This document shows positions 9,037 to 19,402 of a stretch of DNA of 64,000 nucleotides, in pieces; position 1 is the first letter of the stretch, and each line of letters starts with the position of its first letter. Origin of the DNA: Ophthalmolycus amberensis. Taxonomy: Eukaryota; Chordata; Actinopteri; Perciformes; Zoarcidae. Under the pieces are notes generated by a model that worked only from the letters and a program-made list of their open reading frames with translations, did not search any database and was not told the origin of the DNA. The position numbers were made by a program, and so were the translations under genes. Where the stretch lies: positions 1-64,000 of the forward strand of contig JAFEUB010001523.1 of the NCBI GenBank assembly GCA_024529925.1. Direction: 5' to 3'.

Positions 9037-12000
9037 CTGAGGAGACACACCTGAGATCACCGAGGGATGACGCACACACCTGAGCTCCACCGCTCACGCC
9101 TGAGCTCCACCTATCACACCTGAGCTCCACCGCTCACGCCTGAGCTCCACCGATCACACCTGAGCTCCACCGATCACACCTGAGCTCCATCACCGATCAC
9201 ACCTGAGCTCCACCGATCACACCTGAGCGCCATCACCGATCACACCTGAGCTCCACCACCGATCACACCTGAGCTCCACCGATCACACCTGAGCTCCACC
9301 GATCACACCTGAGCTCCACCGATCACACCTGAGCTCCACCGATCACACCTGAGCTCCGCCACCGATCACACCTGAGCTCCACCACCTATCACACCTGAGC
9401 TCCACCGATCACACCTGAGCTCCATCACCGATCACACCTGAGCGCCATCACCGATCACACCTGAGCTCCACCACCTATCACACCTGAGCTCCACCACCGA
9501 TCACACCTGAGCTCCACCACCGATCACACCTGAGCTCCACCACCGATCACACCTGAGCTCCACCACCGATCACACCTGAGCTCCACCACCGATCACACCT
9601 GAGCTCCACCACCTATCACACCTGAGCTCCACCACCTATCACACCTGAGCTCCACCGCTCACACCTGAGCTTGACCTCCTTGACCTCCATCAAGGAGAAG
9701 TGGTTAGGAAAGGACAGCTAGGACACAGGTGACTCACCTGTAAACTTCTTCTTGATGGCGTCTTTAGAGCTGGCATAGATCATCTTGCTCTTCAGAGGAG
9801 CGTTCTCTGGAGCCCTGAAACACAGCACAGCCCTCATTCACAACCAGGATCTACTCATGTGGTCTACAGCAGTGATTCTCAACTGGTGGGTCGCGACCCA
9901 AAAGTGGGTCGCGGACCCGTTTTCAGTGGGTCGCGGGCCTTTGCCTGACAAAAAAAAAAAAAAAAAAGTTGTGATTTTATTTTGAAGGGCATTTTTTATG
10001 CAGCGGAATTATTCCAGCATTTACAGCACTTGTTCAGCGGTGCAGGAAAAACACCGACCAATGCGTTGTGAATCACATCACGTGATGAAGCTCAGCCAAT
10101 CAAATATGAGTATTCTGACAAGTTTCCTGACTCAGTGAGATGTTCACACACCGTGACACACGGGGAGAGACGAGGACACAGAGACAGAGCAGGACTGTTG
10201 AGTGTGAGATGTGAAAGTCAAATCATAGGACGATCTCCAAAAGAGAGAAATGTCCAGAGAGACCAGAGTCACTAGACTCTGACTGGACAGACTCATAGAG
10301 GTGAATTCTTCAAACACTACTTTCTCTTTTTAGAAGATGAGAAAAATATAATATTGTGTCTTCTTCACTTCAAGCTGAATGAACTGAATTTAAAGCTGCA
10401 GGACAATTCAGTGAAATTCATTTTTCTAAAATTTATTTCGTGACGTAATTTATTTTTTAATCCAGCCGTTATTTTACTTGAAATGAGAAGAATGTTTATT
10501 TATGTATTTCTATGTATTAATTATAATCCATCCAGTTAAATTTGAAAAATGAGAATATTTGTTAAAATATAATTGATGTGTACTTTCTTTATTTGATTTG
10601 AGTTGTTTACTACACAGAGATGTTACTACTACTAGACTTCTTGAATATAGATATACCCAAATTATATATATAAAAATGATATATATATATATATATATAT
10701 ATAAATATAAATGAGATATATATATATTAGTGCTGGGCAAGTTAATGCGTTAAATTCGCGTTAACGCATTCATTAATTAACGCCGACAATTATTTTATCG
10801 CGCGTTAACGCATTTAAAAAATTTTTATTATAATGTATTTTTTTTTTTTAATTGAAAGACAAGAGACAAGAGAATACATATACATAACAACAAGAGGATG
10901 ACAAGAACAGTGGGATAAAAGGCAGCAAACATCCTGTAGTCAGTTGCGGTAAAGTCAGCAGACACTCGCATGTTAGTGCACCTCTATGCTGACATTCACC
11001 GTAAACGCATTCAAACGGCAAAGATCGGGAGCGAGCGAAGGACTTTGAAAGTTAGCGGAAACATTAACGTGAGACAACATCCGGTTTCTTCAGACGAACA
11101 TCCGGTTTTCAGAATAAGATGCCAACAAAGTATGAATTATATTCACATTAACTATGAAACATGCTGCCTGCATCTCGTGAACCAAATGTTATTGCCCTTT
11201 TGTTCATATAGCAGTACTTTCAAAATAAAAGTGCGCAATACACTACTTTATAATTCATTATTGAACTTTGCCATAACAATGCGATTAATCGCGATTAAAT
11301 ATCTTAATCGTTGCCCAGCACTAATATATATATATATATATATATAATTTGGGTCGTGGGTCCCGGCTTGTCATTAAGGGGTGATGGTGGGTCCCGCAGC
11401 CAGACCAGTTGAGAACCACTGGTCTACAGGGACCCTGATAAGGATCAAGGATCAGGGATCAAGGAGACTCAGAACTAAAGTTTGGAACCTTTAAACTTTT
11501 AAATAACACAAAACTTATTTTAAATGCTGCTAAAAATAACTTTGACTGTATTTTAGACCGTTTCTTTACTGAGCCAGAGACAGAGAGGTAAACAAAGAGG
11601 GACTGGAGCAGGATCATGGTGATGGATAGGTGGTCAAAGATGAACCCAGAGGAGCGTACCAGAAGATAAAGACCAGGTCCTGGTCCTAAAGATCTTCAGG
11701 TCTAACTGTACCAGAAGATGAAGACCAGGTCCCTGGTCCTAAAGATCTTCAGGTCTAACTGTACCAGAAGATGAAGACCAGGTCCCTGGTCCTAAAGATC
11801 TTCAGGTCTAACTGTACCAGAAGATGAAGACCAGGTCCCTGGTCCTAAAGGTCTACAGGTCTAACCGTACCAGAAGATGAAGACCAGGTCCCTGGTCCTA
11901 AAGGTCTGCAGGTCTAACCGTACCAGAAGATGAAGACCAGGTCCTGGTCCTAAAGATCTACAGGTCTAACCGTACCAGAAGATGAAGACCAGGTCCTGGT

Positions 12001-12905
12001 CCTAAAGGTCTAACCGTACCAGAAGATGAAGACCAGGTCCTCCTTCTTGGACTCCTTGGTCTCGTAGGTGGCGTCGTACAGCCCGTATCTACAGTCGTTG
12101 GGTGGGAGGAGCTTAACGAAGCAGGCGTAGGGGTCCTCCACGGTCTCCCCGATGTCTCCCACCAGGATCTGTTTACCTTCCTCCACGATGATCTTCTTCT
12201 TGTCCTCGCTGAGACAGAACAGCACAGCCTTCTTCCTCTTCTTCACCTCGTCCAGAGACGAAGACTTCCTCACCTTCATGTCGTTGAACACCCTGATGAC
12301 CTCATCGTTCACTGTTACGCCCGACGCCTGAGGGGACACAGGTGATTGGTTCAGAGGAGGACATAGCTAGCTATCTGTCTAGCTGCTAGCTATCATGCTA
12401 TTAGCTAGACAGATAGCTAGAGAGACAGCTAGCAGCTAGACTCTAGCTGCTAGCTGTCTGTCTAGCTACTGGCTAGCTAGTAGCTAGACAGACAGCTAGC
12501 AGCTAGACCAGGGGTGTCAAACATACGGCCCGCCACGTCATTTTATGTGAACTGCAAATCGGCCAGCAAAAAAAAAAAATTTAAAAAAAAAATCTTTATT
12601 TATTTATTTATTTTTACAAAACTTTTAAGTCAGACATAAAAATAAAAGTATCCCCGTGGTCAAAATTATGATATAGAAAGTCGAAGTGATGAGATAGCAT
12701 GTTGTCTGTGTGCCGACATTAAAACTGTCACAACAGGTGGACAGGAGAGGCAACAGCCCATAAAGAGGATTCCAACAAGTGATGGTGCCGTTCTCAACAT
12801 GCGTACTTCTCTGTACTTGTGAACTCGTGGACTTGTGAAACATCATCAGTCTCAGCCCAAGTACTGTTCCAATTCAAAGTCTATATATATATATATGTGT
12901 ATATA

Positions 12906-12949
<44 letters not shown>

Positions 12950-15900
12950 ATTGTATATGTATATATATATGTATATAATAATATATCATTTTTGATTTGA
13001 AATGAAAACGAAAAAAGCAGGGTTGTCATATTTAGTTTGATTGTAAAAATACGAAAACAGATTAAAACTCATTAGCAAGACCAGCTGAGGTGGTGATGTC
13101 ATCAAGTAAGCTGCTGTTCCAATTGTCCGTACTGCGTTCTCTGGACTTGGAGTCAATTTACAATTCACGTCGGCATTTTGACACCAAACACGGAGCTAAA
13201 TTTAGCCTCCAAGAAAAACATCAAACTGTCCAAGAATTAAAAGGCAGACTGCAATCACAGCAGAATATATTTACACAGCTACAGCCCAGTGCATGCTGAA
13301 GGTATGTGAGCAGAGCTCCGACCAGATACAGACTTTTACAAATGTCAGTTTGTGAAGAAACACCATCGCAGACCGAGTTCATGAACTAGCAGCAATCTAA
13401 CAACACAGCTAGCTAAGAGACGAGCAGGTACTTGTGTTTTTAATGAGCTGTTGATGAAAGCACAGACAACACGGATACATCATCTATCCATGTTCATCAG
13501 ACCTGACTCTCAGTGAGCAGCTCTTGGATGTAGCTGCCATGCACAGGACGATGACAGGGAGGAACATTAGTGATGCAGAGAGGTGACACAAACAGCTTTG
13601 AACAAAGTTAATGTAATACCTTGTGTTTGATATTTGTCTTTGTTATTTTCTTTAATAGTTTGATCTTTGATAGAGTAATGTGGGTTTCTTAACCCTCAAT
13701 TAAAATGATTTATGTTATAATAACAGAAATGTGTTTAAATATCATTTTTCAATTATATAACTTCATGTACAATATTTTTACACTTGAATAAACAATAATC
13801 AAATGCAGAGAGAGTTATTTAACAATATGTTAGGGAGAAGTTACATTTACAACCGGCCCTTTGAGGGAAACCATGACGCTGATGTGACCCAGAGTGAAAA
13901 TGAGTTTGACACCCCTGAGCTAGACAGTTAGCTAGCAGCTAGACAGTTAGCTAGAAGCTAGAATGACAGCTAGCAGCTAGACAGACAGCTAGAAGCTAGA
14001 CTGACAGCTAGCAGCTAGACAGTTAGCTAGTAGCTAGACAGACAGCTAGCAGCTAGACAGACAGCTAGTAGCTAGACAGACAGCTAGCAGCTAGACAGAC
14101 AGCTACTAGCTAGACAGTTAGCCAGCAGCTAGACAGACAGCTAGCAGCTAGACAGTTAGCTAGTAGCTAGACAGACAGCTAGCAGCTAGACAGACAGCTA
14201 GTAGCTAGACAGACAGCTAGCAGCTAGACAGACAGCTAGTAGCTAGACAGACAGCTAGCAGCTAGACAGTTAGCTAGTAGCTAGACAGTTAGCTAGTAGC
14301 TAGACAGTTAGCTAACAGCTAGACAGACAGCTAGTAGCTACAGTTAGCTAGTAGCTAGACAGACAGCTAGTAGCTAGACAGTTAGCCAGCAGCTAGACAG
14401 TTAGCCAGCAGCTAGAGTTAGCTAGTAGCTAGACAGACAGCTAGTAGCTAGACAGTTAGCCAGCAGCTAGACAGTTAGCTAGTAGCTAGACAGACAGCTA
14501 GCAGCTAGACAGACAGCTAGTAGCTAGACAGACAGCTAGTAGTTAGACAGACAGCTAGTAGCTTGACAGACAGCTAGCAGCTAGACAGTTAGCTAGTAGC
14601 TAGACAGACAGCTAGCAGCTAGACAGTTAGCTAGTAGCTAGACAGACAGCTATTATTTAGCTAAAAGATAGATAGATAGATAGATAGATAGATGTAAACT
14701 TTATTTATCCCCAGGGGGAAATTCGTTTGTTTCAGCAGCAATTTACAGAGTAAAATATAACATGGAATGCACAATATCTACAGTACAATAAAATAACAGA
14801 GCAGATATTGAATTGAAGGAATAGATTAATAAAAATAAAAATAGCTAGAATAGAAAATAGAAATGCACAGTATATACCATGAAAATAGTGGTATTAATTA
14901 AATAAAATTAGCAACTAGTAAACTAAACACCTGGACAGTAGAGCCAGGATCACCAACAACAAGCAACAGCCGTGTAGCGTTGTAGTCATGTGAAGGACGA
15001 CGATCTGGCCCGAGGTGTTTTATTATAAAGTCTAATGGCAGTGGGCAGGAATGTTTTTCTGAATCTGTCCTTGTGACAGCGGAGCTGGATCAGTCTGTTG
15101 GAGAAAGTGCTCCGCTGTCCCTGTAGGAGGTGGTGGAGAGGGTGGTCCTGGTTATCCAATATGGATAATAGTTTCTTCAGTGTCCTCCTCTCCACCACCT
15201 CTTCCAGATAGTCTTGTTTGCAGCCAATGATGGAGCCGGCCTAGCATCTAGATAGCAGCTAGACATGATTTTATACTACTATTGTGATGTTCACAGTAAA
15301 ACCACGCCACCTGGTGGGCGGTAGGAGATATACAGTCTGATACAGTCAGTCAGCCAGACGGCATTAACAGCGTGTATACGAGCCTCGGAATAAAAGCCTG
15401 ATGCAGTGCATCAAGTCGTTGTTCTTATGGTGCATAATTACATTACAACTATTATTATATTTTATATTATATTATTTTTTCAGATTCTGAATCACGTCAA
15501 CTTTATTGATCACATTCAATCAGCATTCATTCATGAAATGTGTGACATCACTGCTGCTGATTGATCAATAATCATTTATCAGGTACTTGTATCAGTGTTG
15601 AGGTACTTGTACTTTAATTCAGTATTTCCATGTACTTGTACTACATCTCACAGGAAATATGGTACTTTTTATGTTGATTTAATAACTGTACTTGCTGTTT
15701 GCATGAAAGGACACATGATGTACTTCTGAGATATGATGTAGTACTACAGTATAGTACTGACTCAGTAGTAATACTACCAGTGGTATTTGAAGTATCTCAG
15801 ACTGAATTCATTCGTATTTAAACAGAATAATATCATAGTATTATACAACACTATGAAAGGAGTACTTCTGCTTAAGAAGTACTTTTACACTGAGGCTCAT

Positions 15901-17473
15901 TTTAAACACAGTAGTATTAGTACTTGTACTGCAGTGAAGTGAGTACAGCTGACTTTAATACACAAACGGATTTAATTTGATAAAATATTAAAATAATAAG
16001 TGATGAATCTGAGTGAGTTGTTATTCAATATTAACTATGATAAAAATAAACTAATTAAAACAACAGTTAGTTATCTGCTAGTTTAACTGGTTACTGATAC
16101 TGGTTAGTTACCACCAACAGGCTGACCACTAGTAACACTAACTAACTAACCCGAACCAGTCGATTAACTAACCCTAATAACTGGTGAACCCTTTAGGCCC
16201 TCAGTCAGACGGACAGTCAGTCAGTCAGACAGTCAGACAGACAGTCAGACAGTCAGTCAGACAGACAGACAGACAGTCAGTCAGTCAGACAGTCAGACAG
16301 ACAGTCAGACAGTCAGTCAGACAGACAGACGGACAGTCAGTCAGTCAGACAGTCAGACAGACAGTCAGACAGTCAGTCAGACAGACAGTCAGACGGACAG
16401 TCAGTCAGTCAGACAGTCAGACAGACAGTCAGACAGTCAGTCAGACAGACAGACAGACAGTCAGTCAGACAGACGGACAGTCAGACAGACAGTCAGTCAG
16501 ACAGACAGTCAGTCAGACAGACAGACAGTCAGACAGACACAGTCAGACAGACAGACAGACAGACAGTCAGACAGACAGTCAGTCAGACGGAAAGTCAGTC
16601 AGTCAGACAGACAGACAGTCAGACAGACAGTCAGACAGTCAGACAGACAGACAGTCAGACAGACAGTCAGACAGACAGTCAGACGGACAGTCAGTCAGTC
16701 AGACAGACAGACAGTCAGACAGACAGACAGTCAGACGACAGTCAGACAGGACAGACAGACAGTCAGACAGTCAGTCAGTCAGACAGTCAGTCAGACGGAC
16801 AGTCAGACGGACAGACAGTCAGTCAGACAGACAGACAGTCAGACAGAGAGACACAGACAGAGTCAGACAGAGACAGAGTCAGACACACAGTCAGTCAGTC
16901 AGTCAGTCAGACAGACAGTCAGTCAGTCAGACAGTCAGAGATTCAGTCAGTCAGACAGACAGACAGACAGACAGCAGTGACTTTGCAGTCTGTCTGTCTG
17001 TCTGTCTGCTAACTAAACATGAGCCCGGACTAAGTCCAGACTCTTGAACCGGGTCCTTCAACTGGTCCGGTGTAGTTTAGTTCAGAGGGTTCAGCTGGTC
17101 CGGGATAGTCCGGGTCCAGCACTGTCCCGGTCTGGTCAGCGGGACTAAGATGGCCGCTCCGGGCCACACTCGGCCTGGGGGCTGGACCGGCCCGGCTCGG
17201 CCCGGAACGCAGACCCGCTCCAAAGATTAAACCGGCTAAACGCTCGTTACCGTTGGTATGATCAAAGCCCGTTACCAGGAGACGGTAGAGTGACGTAATC
17301 ACCGAGTAACGGTCGATGTAGTGGACCGAGCGGCTAACATTAACTAACGGGAGCGGCGGCCATGCTGCTAACGTCACGCTACTAAGGCAGCCACATAACG
17401 GTCCACCGGAGACCCGCACTGCTCACTAAACCACCTCCGACCCGTCGGAGAGTCTACCGGAGCTTCTTACCAT
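8924..17473 (-). CDS. cfl2: cfl2, cofilin-2 (muscle-type cofilin), complete
   Basis: Cofilin binds ADP-actin, severs and depolymerises filaments, and is switched off by LIMK phosphorylation of Ser3. The coding exons on the minus strand are 17473-17471 (ATG only), 12327-12020, 9814-9738 and 9036-8924. They sum to 501 nt, 166 aa plus stop, which is the family length. Splice phases (0, 2, 1) fit throughout, and I recall the ATG-only first exon as typical of vertebrate cofilins. The N-terminus MASGVTVNDEV keeps Ser3. The nuclear localisation motif KKRKK, the central AKQILVGDIG-like segment, DATYETKESKKEDLVFIFW and the C-terminus GGNVVVSLEGKPL are intact. Cofilin-2 is preferred over cofilin-1 from sequence and from its position between snx6 and baz1a, as in human. 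Intron 1 is 5.1 kb and full of repeats. Intron 2 begins with tandem copies of its own donor. Confidence 0.96.
9060..9672. repeat. 20-23-bp minisatellite in cfl2 intron 3
   Basis: About 27 units of CACCTGAGCTCCACCGATCA, many with an extra CAC. On the transcribed strand each unit reads ..GAGCTCAGGTGTGATCGG, so CTCAG|GT recurs. This resembles the true exon 4 border CTCAG|GTATCA next to the array. Each unit carries an E-box CACCTG. Confidence 0.94.
9738..9814 (-). CDS. cfl2: cfl2 coding exon 3
   Basis: 77 nt encoding (W)APENAPLKSKMIYASSKDAI..KKFT. It enters at phase 2 and leaves at phase 1. The donor is ACAG|GTGAGT. Confidence 0.95.
10670..10727. repeat. AT microsatellite
   Basis: An interrupted (AT)n run used as the insertion target of the nested element. 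A matching run follows at about 11324-11346. Confidence 0.8.
10728..11323. mobile_element. Nested MITE, TAGTGCTGGGCAA family
   Basis: Inverted termini TAGTGCTGGGCAA and TTGCCCAGCACTA, with GCGTTAACGC and GCGATTAATCGCG palindromic subterminal words. It is inserted in an AT dinucleotide tract. The interior (about 10957-11165) carries a roughly 210-bp cassette also found inside the unrelated element at 28493-29402. Other copies are at 19871-20680 and 43710-43789 (end only). Confidence 0.85.
11650..12019. repeat. 52-53-bp donor-containing minisatellite, cfl2 intron 2
   Basis: Seven units follow the true donor. Each contains, on the transcribed strand, the last coding bases of exon 2 (GACCTGGTCTTCATCTTCTG) and its GTAC donor, then intron sequence. 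The units are nearly identical. One has AGAAGATAAA and some have GGGACC for GGACC. Read in the cofilin frame, the first codons after the donor are TAC GGT TAG, so decoy use gives a stop. Confidence 0.95.
12020..12327 (-). CDS. cfl2: cfl2 coding exon 2
   Basis: 308 nt, codons 2 to about 104, most of the ADF-homology domain. The acceptor is CCCCTCAG. The donor is CTTCTG|GTACGG (phase 2, Trp split). The end of this exon and its donor are repeated in tandem in the intron just downstream. Confidence 0.96.
12361..12508. repeat. TAGCTAGACAG minisatellite, left part
   Basis: Variants of CTAGCTAGACAGACAG and AGCAGCTAG in cfl2 intron 1, 30 nt from the exon 2 acceptor. The array is split by the transposon at 12509-13917 and resumes after it. 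Confidence 0.9.
12509..13917. mobile_element. hAT-type non-autonomous transposon (CAGGGGTGTCAAAC termini)
   Basis: Termini CAGGGGTGTCAAACAT and GAGTTTGACACCCCTG form inverted repeats. The 8-bp AGCTAGAC on both sides (12501-12508 and 13918-13925) is the target duplication, although it is also a word of the host minisatellite. The interior is AT-rich, with a (TA)n/(TG)n tract at 12880-12970. No intact transposase is seen. Confidence 0.9.
13918..14655. repeat. TAGCTAGACAG minisatellite, right part
   Basis: About 40 copies of an 18-19-bp unit such as CAGCTAGCAGCTAGACAG. It is rich in the palindromes CTAG and AGCT and in self-complementary TAGCTA. It lies in cfl2 intron 1. Confidence 0.93.
14662..15240 (-). 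mobile_element. 3' fragment of a non-LTR retrotransposon (LINE)
   Basis: On the minus strand, 15198-14986 encodes a reverse-transcriptase C-terminal piece with LIQLRCHKDRFRKTFLPTAI and RLYNK, as seen at the ends of fish LINE polyproteins. Downstream come a 3' UTR and the tail AATAAAGTTTACATC plus (TATC)n at 14665-14693. It is 5'-truncated, as is usual for LINE insertions, and lies in cfl2 intron 1. Confidence 0.82.
15241..16185. other. cfl2 intron 1, GTACTT-rich low-complexity sequence
   Basis: No exon. From about 15590 to 15930 the words GTACTT, AGTACT and TACTTGTA recur on both strands without strict periodicity. From 16080 to 16180 short CTAAC and ACTGGTTA words recur. Confidence 0.5.
16196..16975. 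repeat. CAGT/CAGA microsatellite-like array
   Basis: About 780 bp built only from the tetramers CAGT and CAGA with rare CGGA. It ends with the complementary TCTGTCTG run at 16988-17008, so a long hairpin is possible at the right end. It yields a spurious SVRQTDRQ open frame. Confidence 0.95.
17471..17473 (-). CDS. cfl2: cfl2 coding exon 1 (start codon only)
   Basis: GACAACATG is followed directly by the donor GTAAGAAG. The phase 0 join to GCG TCG GGC in exon 2 gives Met-Ala-Ser-Gly. Confidence 0.88.
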
Positions 17474-17600
17474 GTTGTCCGCGCTGCTTGGCCGTCAGAT
17501 CGGGGTTTCTCTGGGGTGAGAGGTAGCGGGGAATGTGGCCGTCCGACCGGAGGAGGAGGAGGGAGGAGGGGGGGAGGGGGGCCATGACATGGATCAGACA
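17474..17600 (-). promoter_or_regulatory. cfl2: cfl2 5' UTR and probable CpG-rich promoter
   Basis: Sequence upstream of the cofilin start codon. It is G/C-rich and CpG-containing, with a polypurine GGAGGAGGGAGGAGGGGGG stretch near 17555-17580. CpGs continue into intron 1 down to about 17080. There is no TATA box. The transcription start is not determined. Confidence 0.45.
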
Positions 17601-17604
17601 CTTG

Positions 17605-18148
17605 GGACTGGTTCAGGTTTATAGTTAGGGCCGGTTCAGGTTTATAGTTAGGGACGGTTCAGGTTTATAGTTAGGACTGGTTCAGGTTTATAGTTAGGGC
17701 CTGGTTCAGGTTTATAGTTAGGGACTGGTTCAGGTTCATAGTTAGGGCTTGGTTCAGGTTTATAGTTAGGGCCGGTTCAGGTTTATAGTTAGGGCCTGGT
17801 TCAGGTTTATAGTTAGGGACTGGTTCAGGTTTATAGTTAGGGCCGGTTCAGGTTTATAGTTAGGGACTGGTTCAGGTTCATAGTTAGGGCCGGTTCAGGT
17901 TTATAGTTAGGGCCGGTTCAGGTTCATAGTTAGGGCCGGTTCAGGTTCATAGTTAGGGCCGGTTCAGGTTCATAGTTAGGGACTGGTTCAGGTTCATAGT
18001 TAGGGCCGGTTCAGGTTTATAGTTAGGGCTGGCTTCAAGTTTATAGTTAGGGCTGGTTCAGGTTTATAGTTAGGGACTGGTTCAGGTTTATAGTTAGGAC
18101 TGGTTCAGGTTTATAGTTAGGACTGGTTCAGGTTTATAGTTAGGGCCC
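17605..18148. repeat. 22-24-bp minisatellite between baz1a and cfl2
   Basis: About 23 units of GGTTCAGGTTTATAGTTAGG plus a variable GAC, GCC or AC. It lies directly upstream of the cfl2 promoter and downstream of the baz1a polyadenylation signal. Confidence 0.94.
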
Positions 18149-18174
18149 ATTTGTGTGTATCAGACCATCAGACA

Positions 18175-19226
18175 GCAGGTTATAAAAGTCAATTTATTTT
18201 TACAGAAGAACAAACAGCATCAGGAAGTTTCTATCAGTCATAAATAAAGCCAATGCAGAACTAAATAAATACGCAGCGGCGGCTCCAGTGTAGTGTACAG
18301 CTTACACACACACACACGCACACTGAGCTGCAGCAGTCACACTAACACCACAGAAGAAGAACGCATCAAACAAAACAAAAACAGCCTAAAGCAGGAAAAA
18401 CGTTGCTGTAGTCAAAAATACAAAAACTACAAATCCACAGAGGGTCAGCTTTGTATCCGTTAAAGGAACAGTTCACACATTTATTGCCTTTTTACTTTCA
18501 TCAAAAGTCACCTCACGTCTGGTGTTAGTCTTTATGCTAAGCTAAACCGAGAGTGAAAGATGTGTTGAACTGTCCCATTAAGGCCCGAGTTCAGAACGTT
18601 GACAAAAATTAAGACATTTAGCCTAGAACCTCGTTGCCACGGTGACGCTCTGCTTCAGTAAAAACTAGACGTTACGTTAGAAAATATTTTTCATACAAAT
18701 CTAAATTAATTTATTTTTTGTCCCTGAGAGAAAACAAACGGCCTGATAGCAGTATTTTATAAATTGCTGGTGTCAAGTTTAGTGGACTCCACGGTCTCCG
18801 TCTCATTCTCTACCGTCTCTATTGTCTGTCTCTACTGTCCTACAGGAATGTCCGCTACATATCCACGTCTCTCTCGTCTCTACTGTCCTACAGGAATGTC
18901 TGCTACATGTTCACGTCTCTCTCGTCTCTACTGTCCTACAGGAATGTCTGCTACATGGTCACCATCTGTCCACTGACAAGGACAGGAAGTAATGACCCCA
19001 AAGGTTTAGCAGGTTTCTACACTTTCATGAACTCAAAGCAGATCAACACTGTGGTCATGTGACTCTGAACAGACTGGTTGGTTCTGGTTCTCATGAGTTT
19101 GGTTTGTTGGTGTTGGACCTCGTGACCTTTGACCCTGAACTGGTTTGATTGTCACGGGGGTCAAAGGTCACGAGGTAGCAACTCATCGACCAATGAGCAG
19201 AGAGGACGGCAGTGATGTCACGGGGT
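18175..19226 (-). other. baz1a: baz1a 3' UTR (inferred)
   Basis: About 1 kb from the baz1a stop codon to a minus-strand AATAAA at 18198-18193, just before the minisatellite. Other AATAAA hexamers occur near 18485 and 18710. Contains a 48-bp direct repeat (about 2.7 copies, 18826-18955, core TCTCTACTGTCCTACAGGAA). Transcript ends are not proven. Confidence 0.5.
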
Positions 19227-19402
19227 TCAGTGTCGGGAGCGTTTAGTCGACGGCGCCGTGCTGCTCTCTGATAGGCCGAGCCTGCTGAGCTCAGCGTGGA
19301 AGAACCGCTGCAGACGATGTCCCGCCTTCGCCTCGTTAGTGTGACGAGGATTATACTGAAGACAGTTGGAGAACATCAGGTCCACGTCAGAGACAAACTC
19401 AC
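19227..19402 (-). CDS. baz1a: baz1a coding exon 29 (bromodomain end, stop)
   Basis: 176 nt encoding EFVSDVDLMFSNCLQYNPRH, with the acetyl-lysine-binding Asn in YNP, and the basic tail STKRSRH followed by a stop. Confidence 0.97.

Larger units (their letters stand above)
9870..11421. mobile_element. hAT-type non-autonomous transposon with nested insertion
   Basis: The terminal inverted repeats are CAGTGATTCTCAACTGGT and ACCAGTTGAGAACCACTG. They are flanked by a perfect 8-bp target duplication GTCTACAG (9862-9869 and 11422-11429). The termini resemble hAT/Charlie elements. No intact transposase is present. A second element sits inside at 10728-11323. The host position is cfl2 intron 2. Confidence 0.92.

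Noticed and set aside
10970..11347. 125-codon plus-strand frame, and a similar one at 28607-28867
   Set aside because: Both are the shared non-coding cassette of two MITE-like elements. The frame is not preserved at the ends and there is no known domain.
16184..17047. 287-codon SVRQTDRQ frame
   Set aside because: A CAGT/CAGA tetranucleotide array has no stops in this frame by composition. It lies in cfl2 intron 1.
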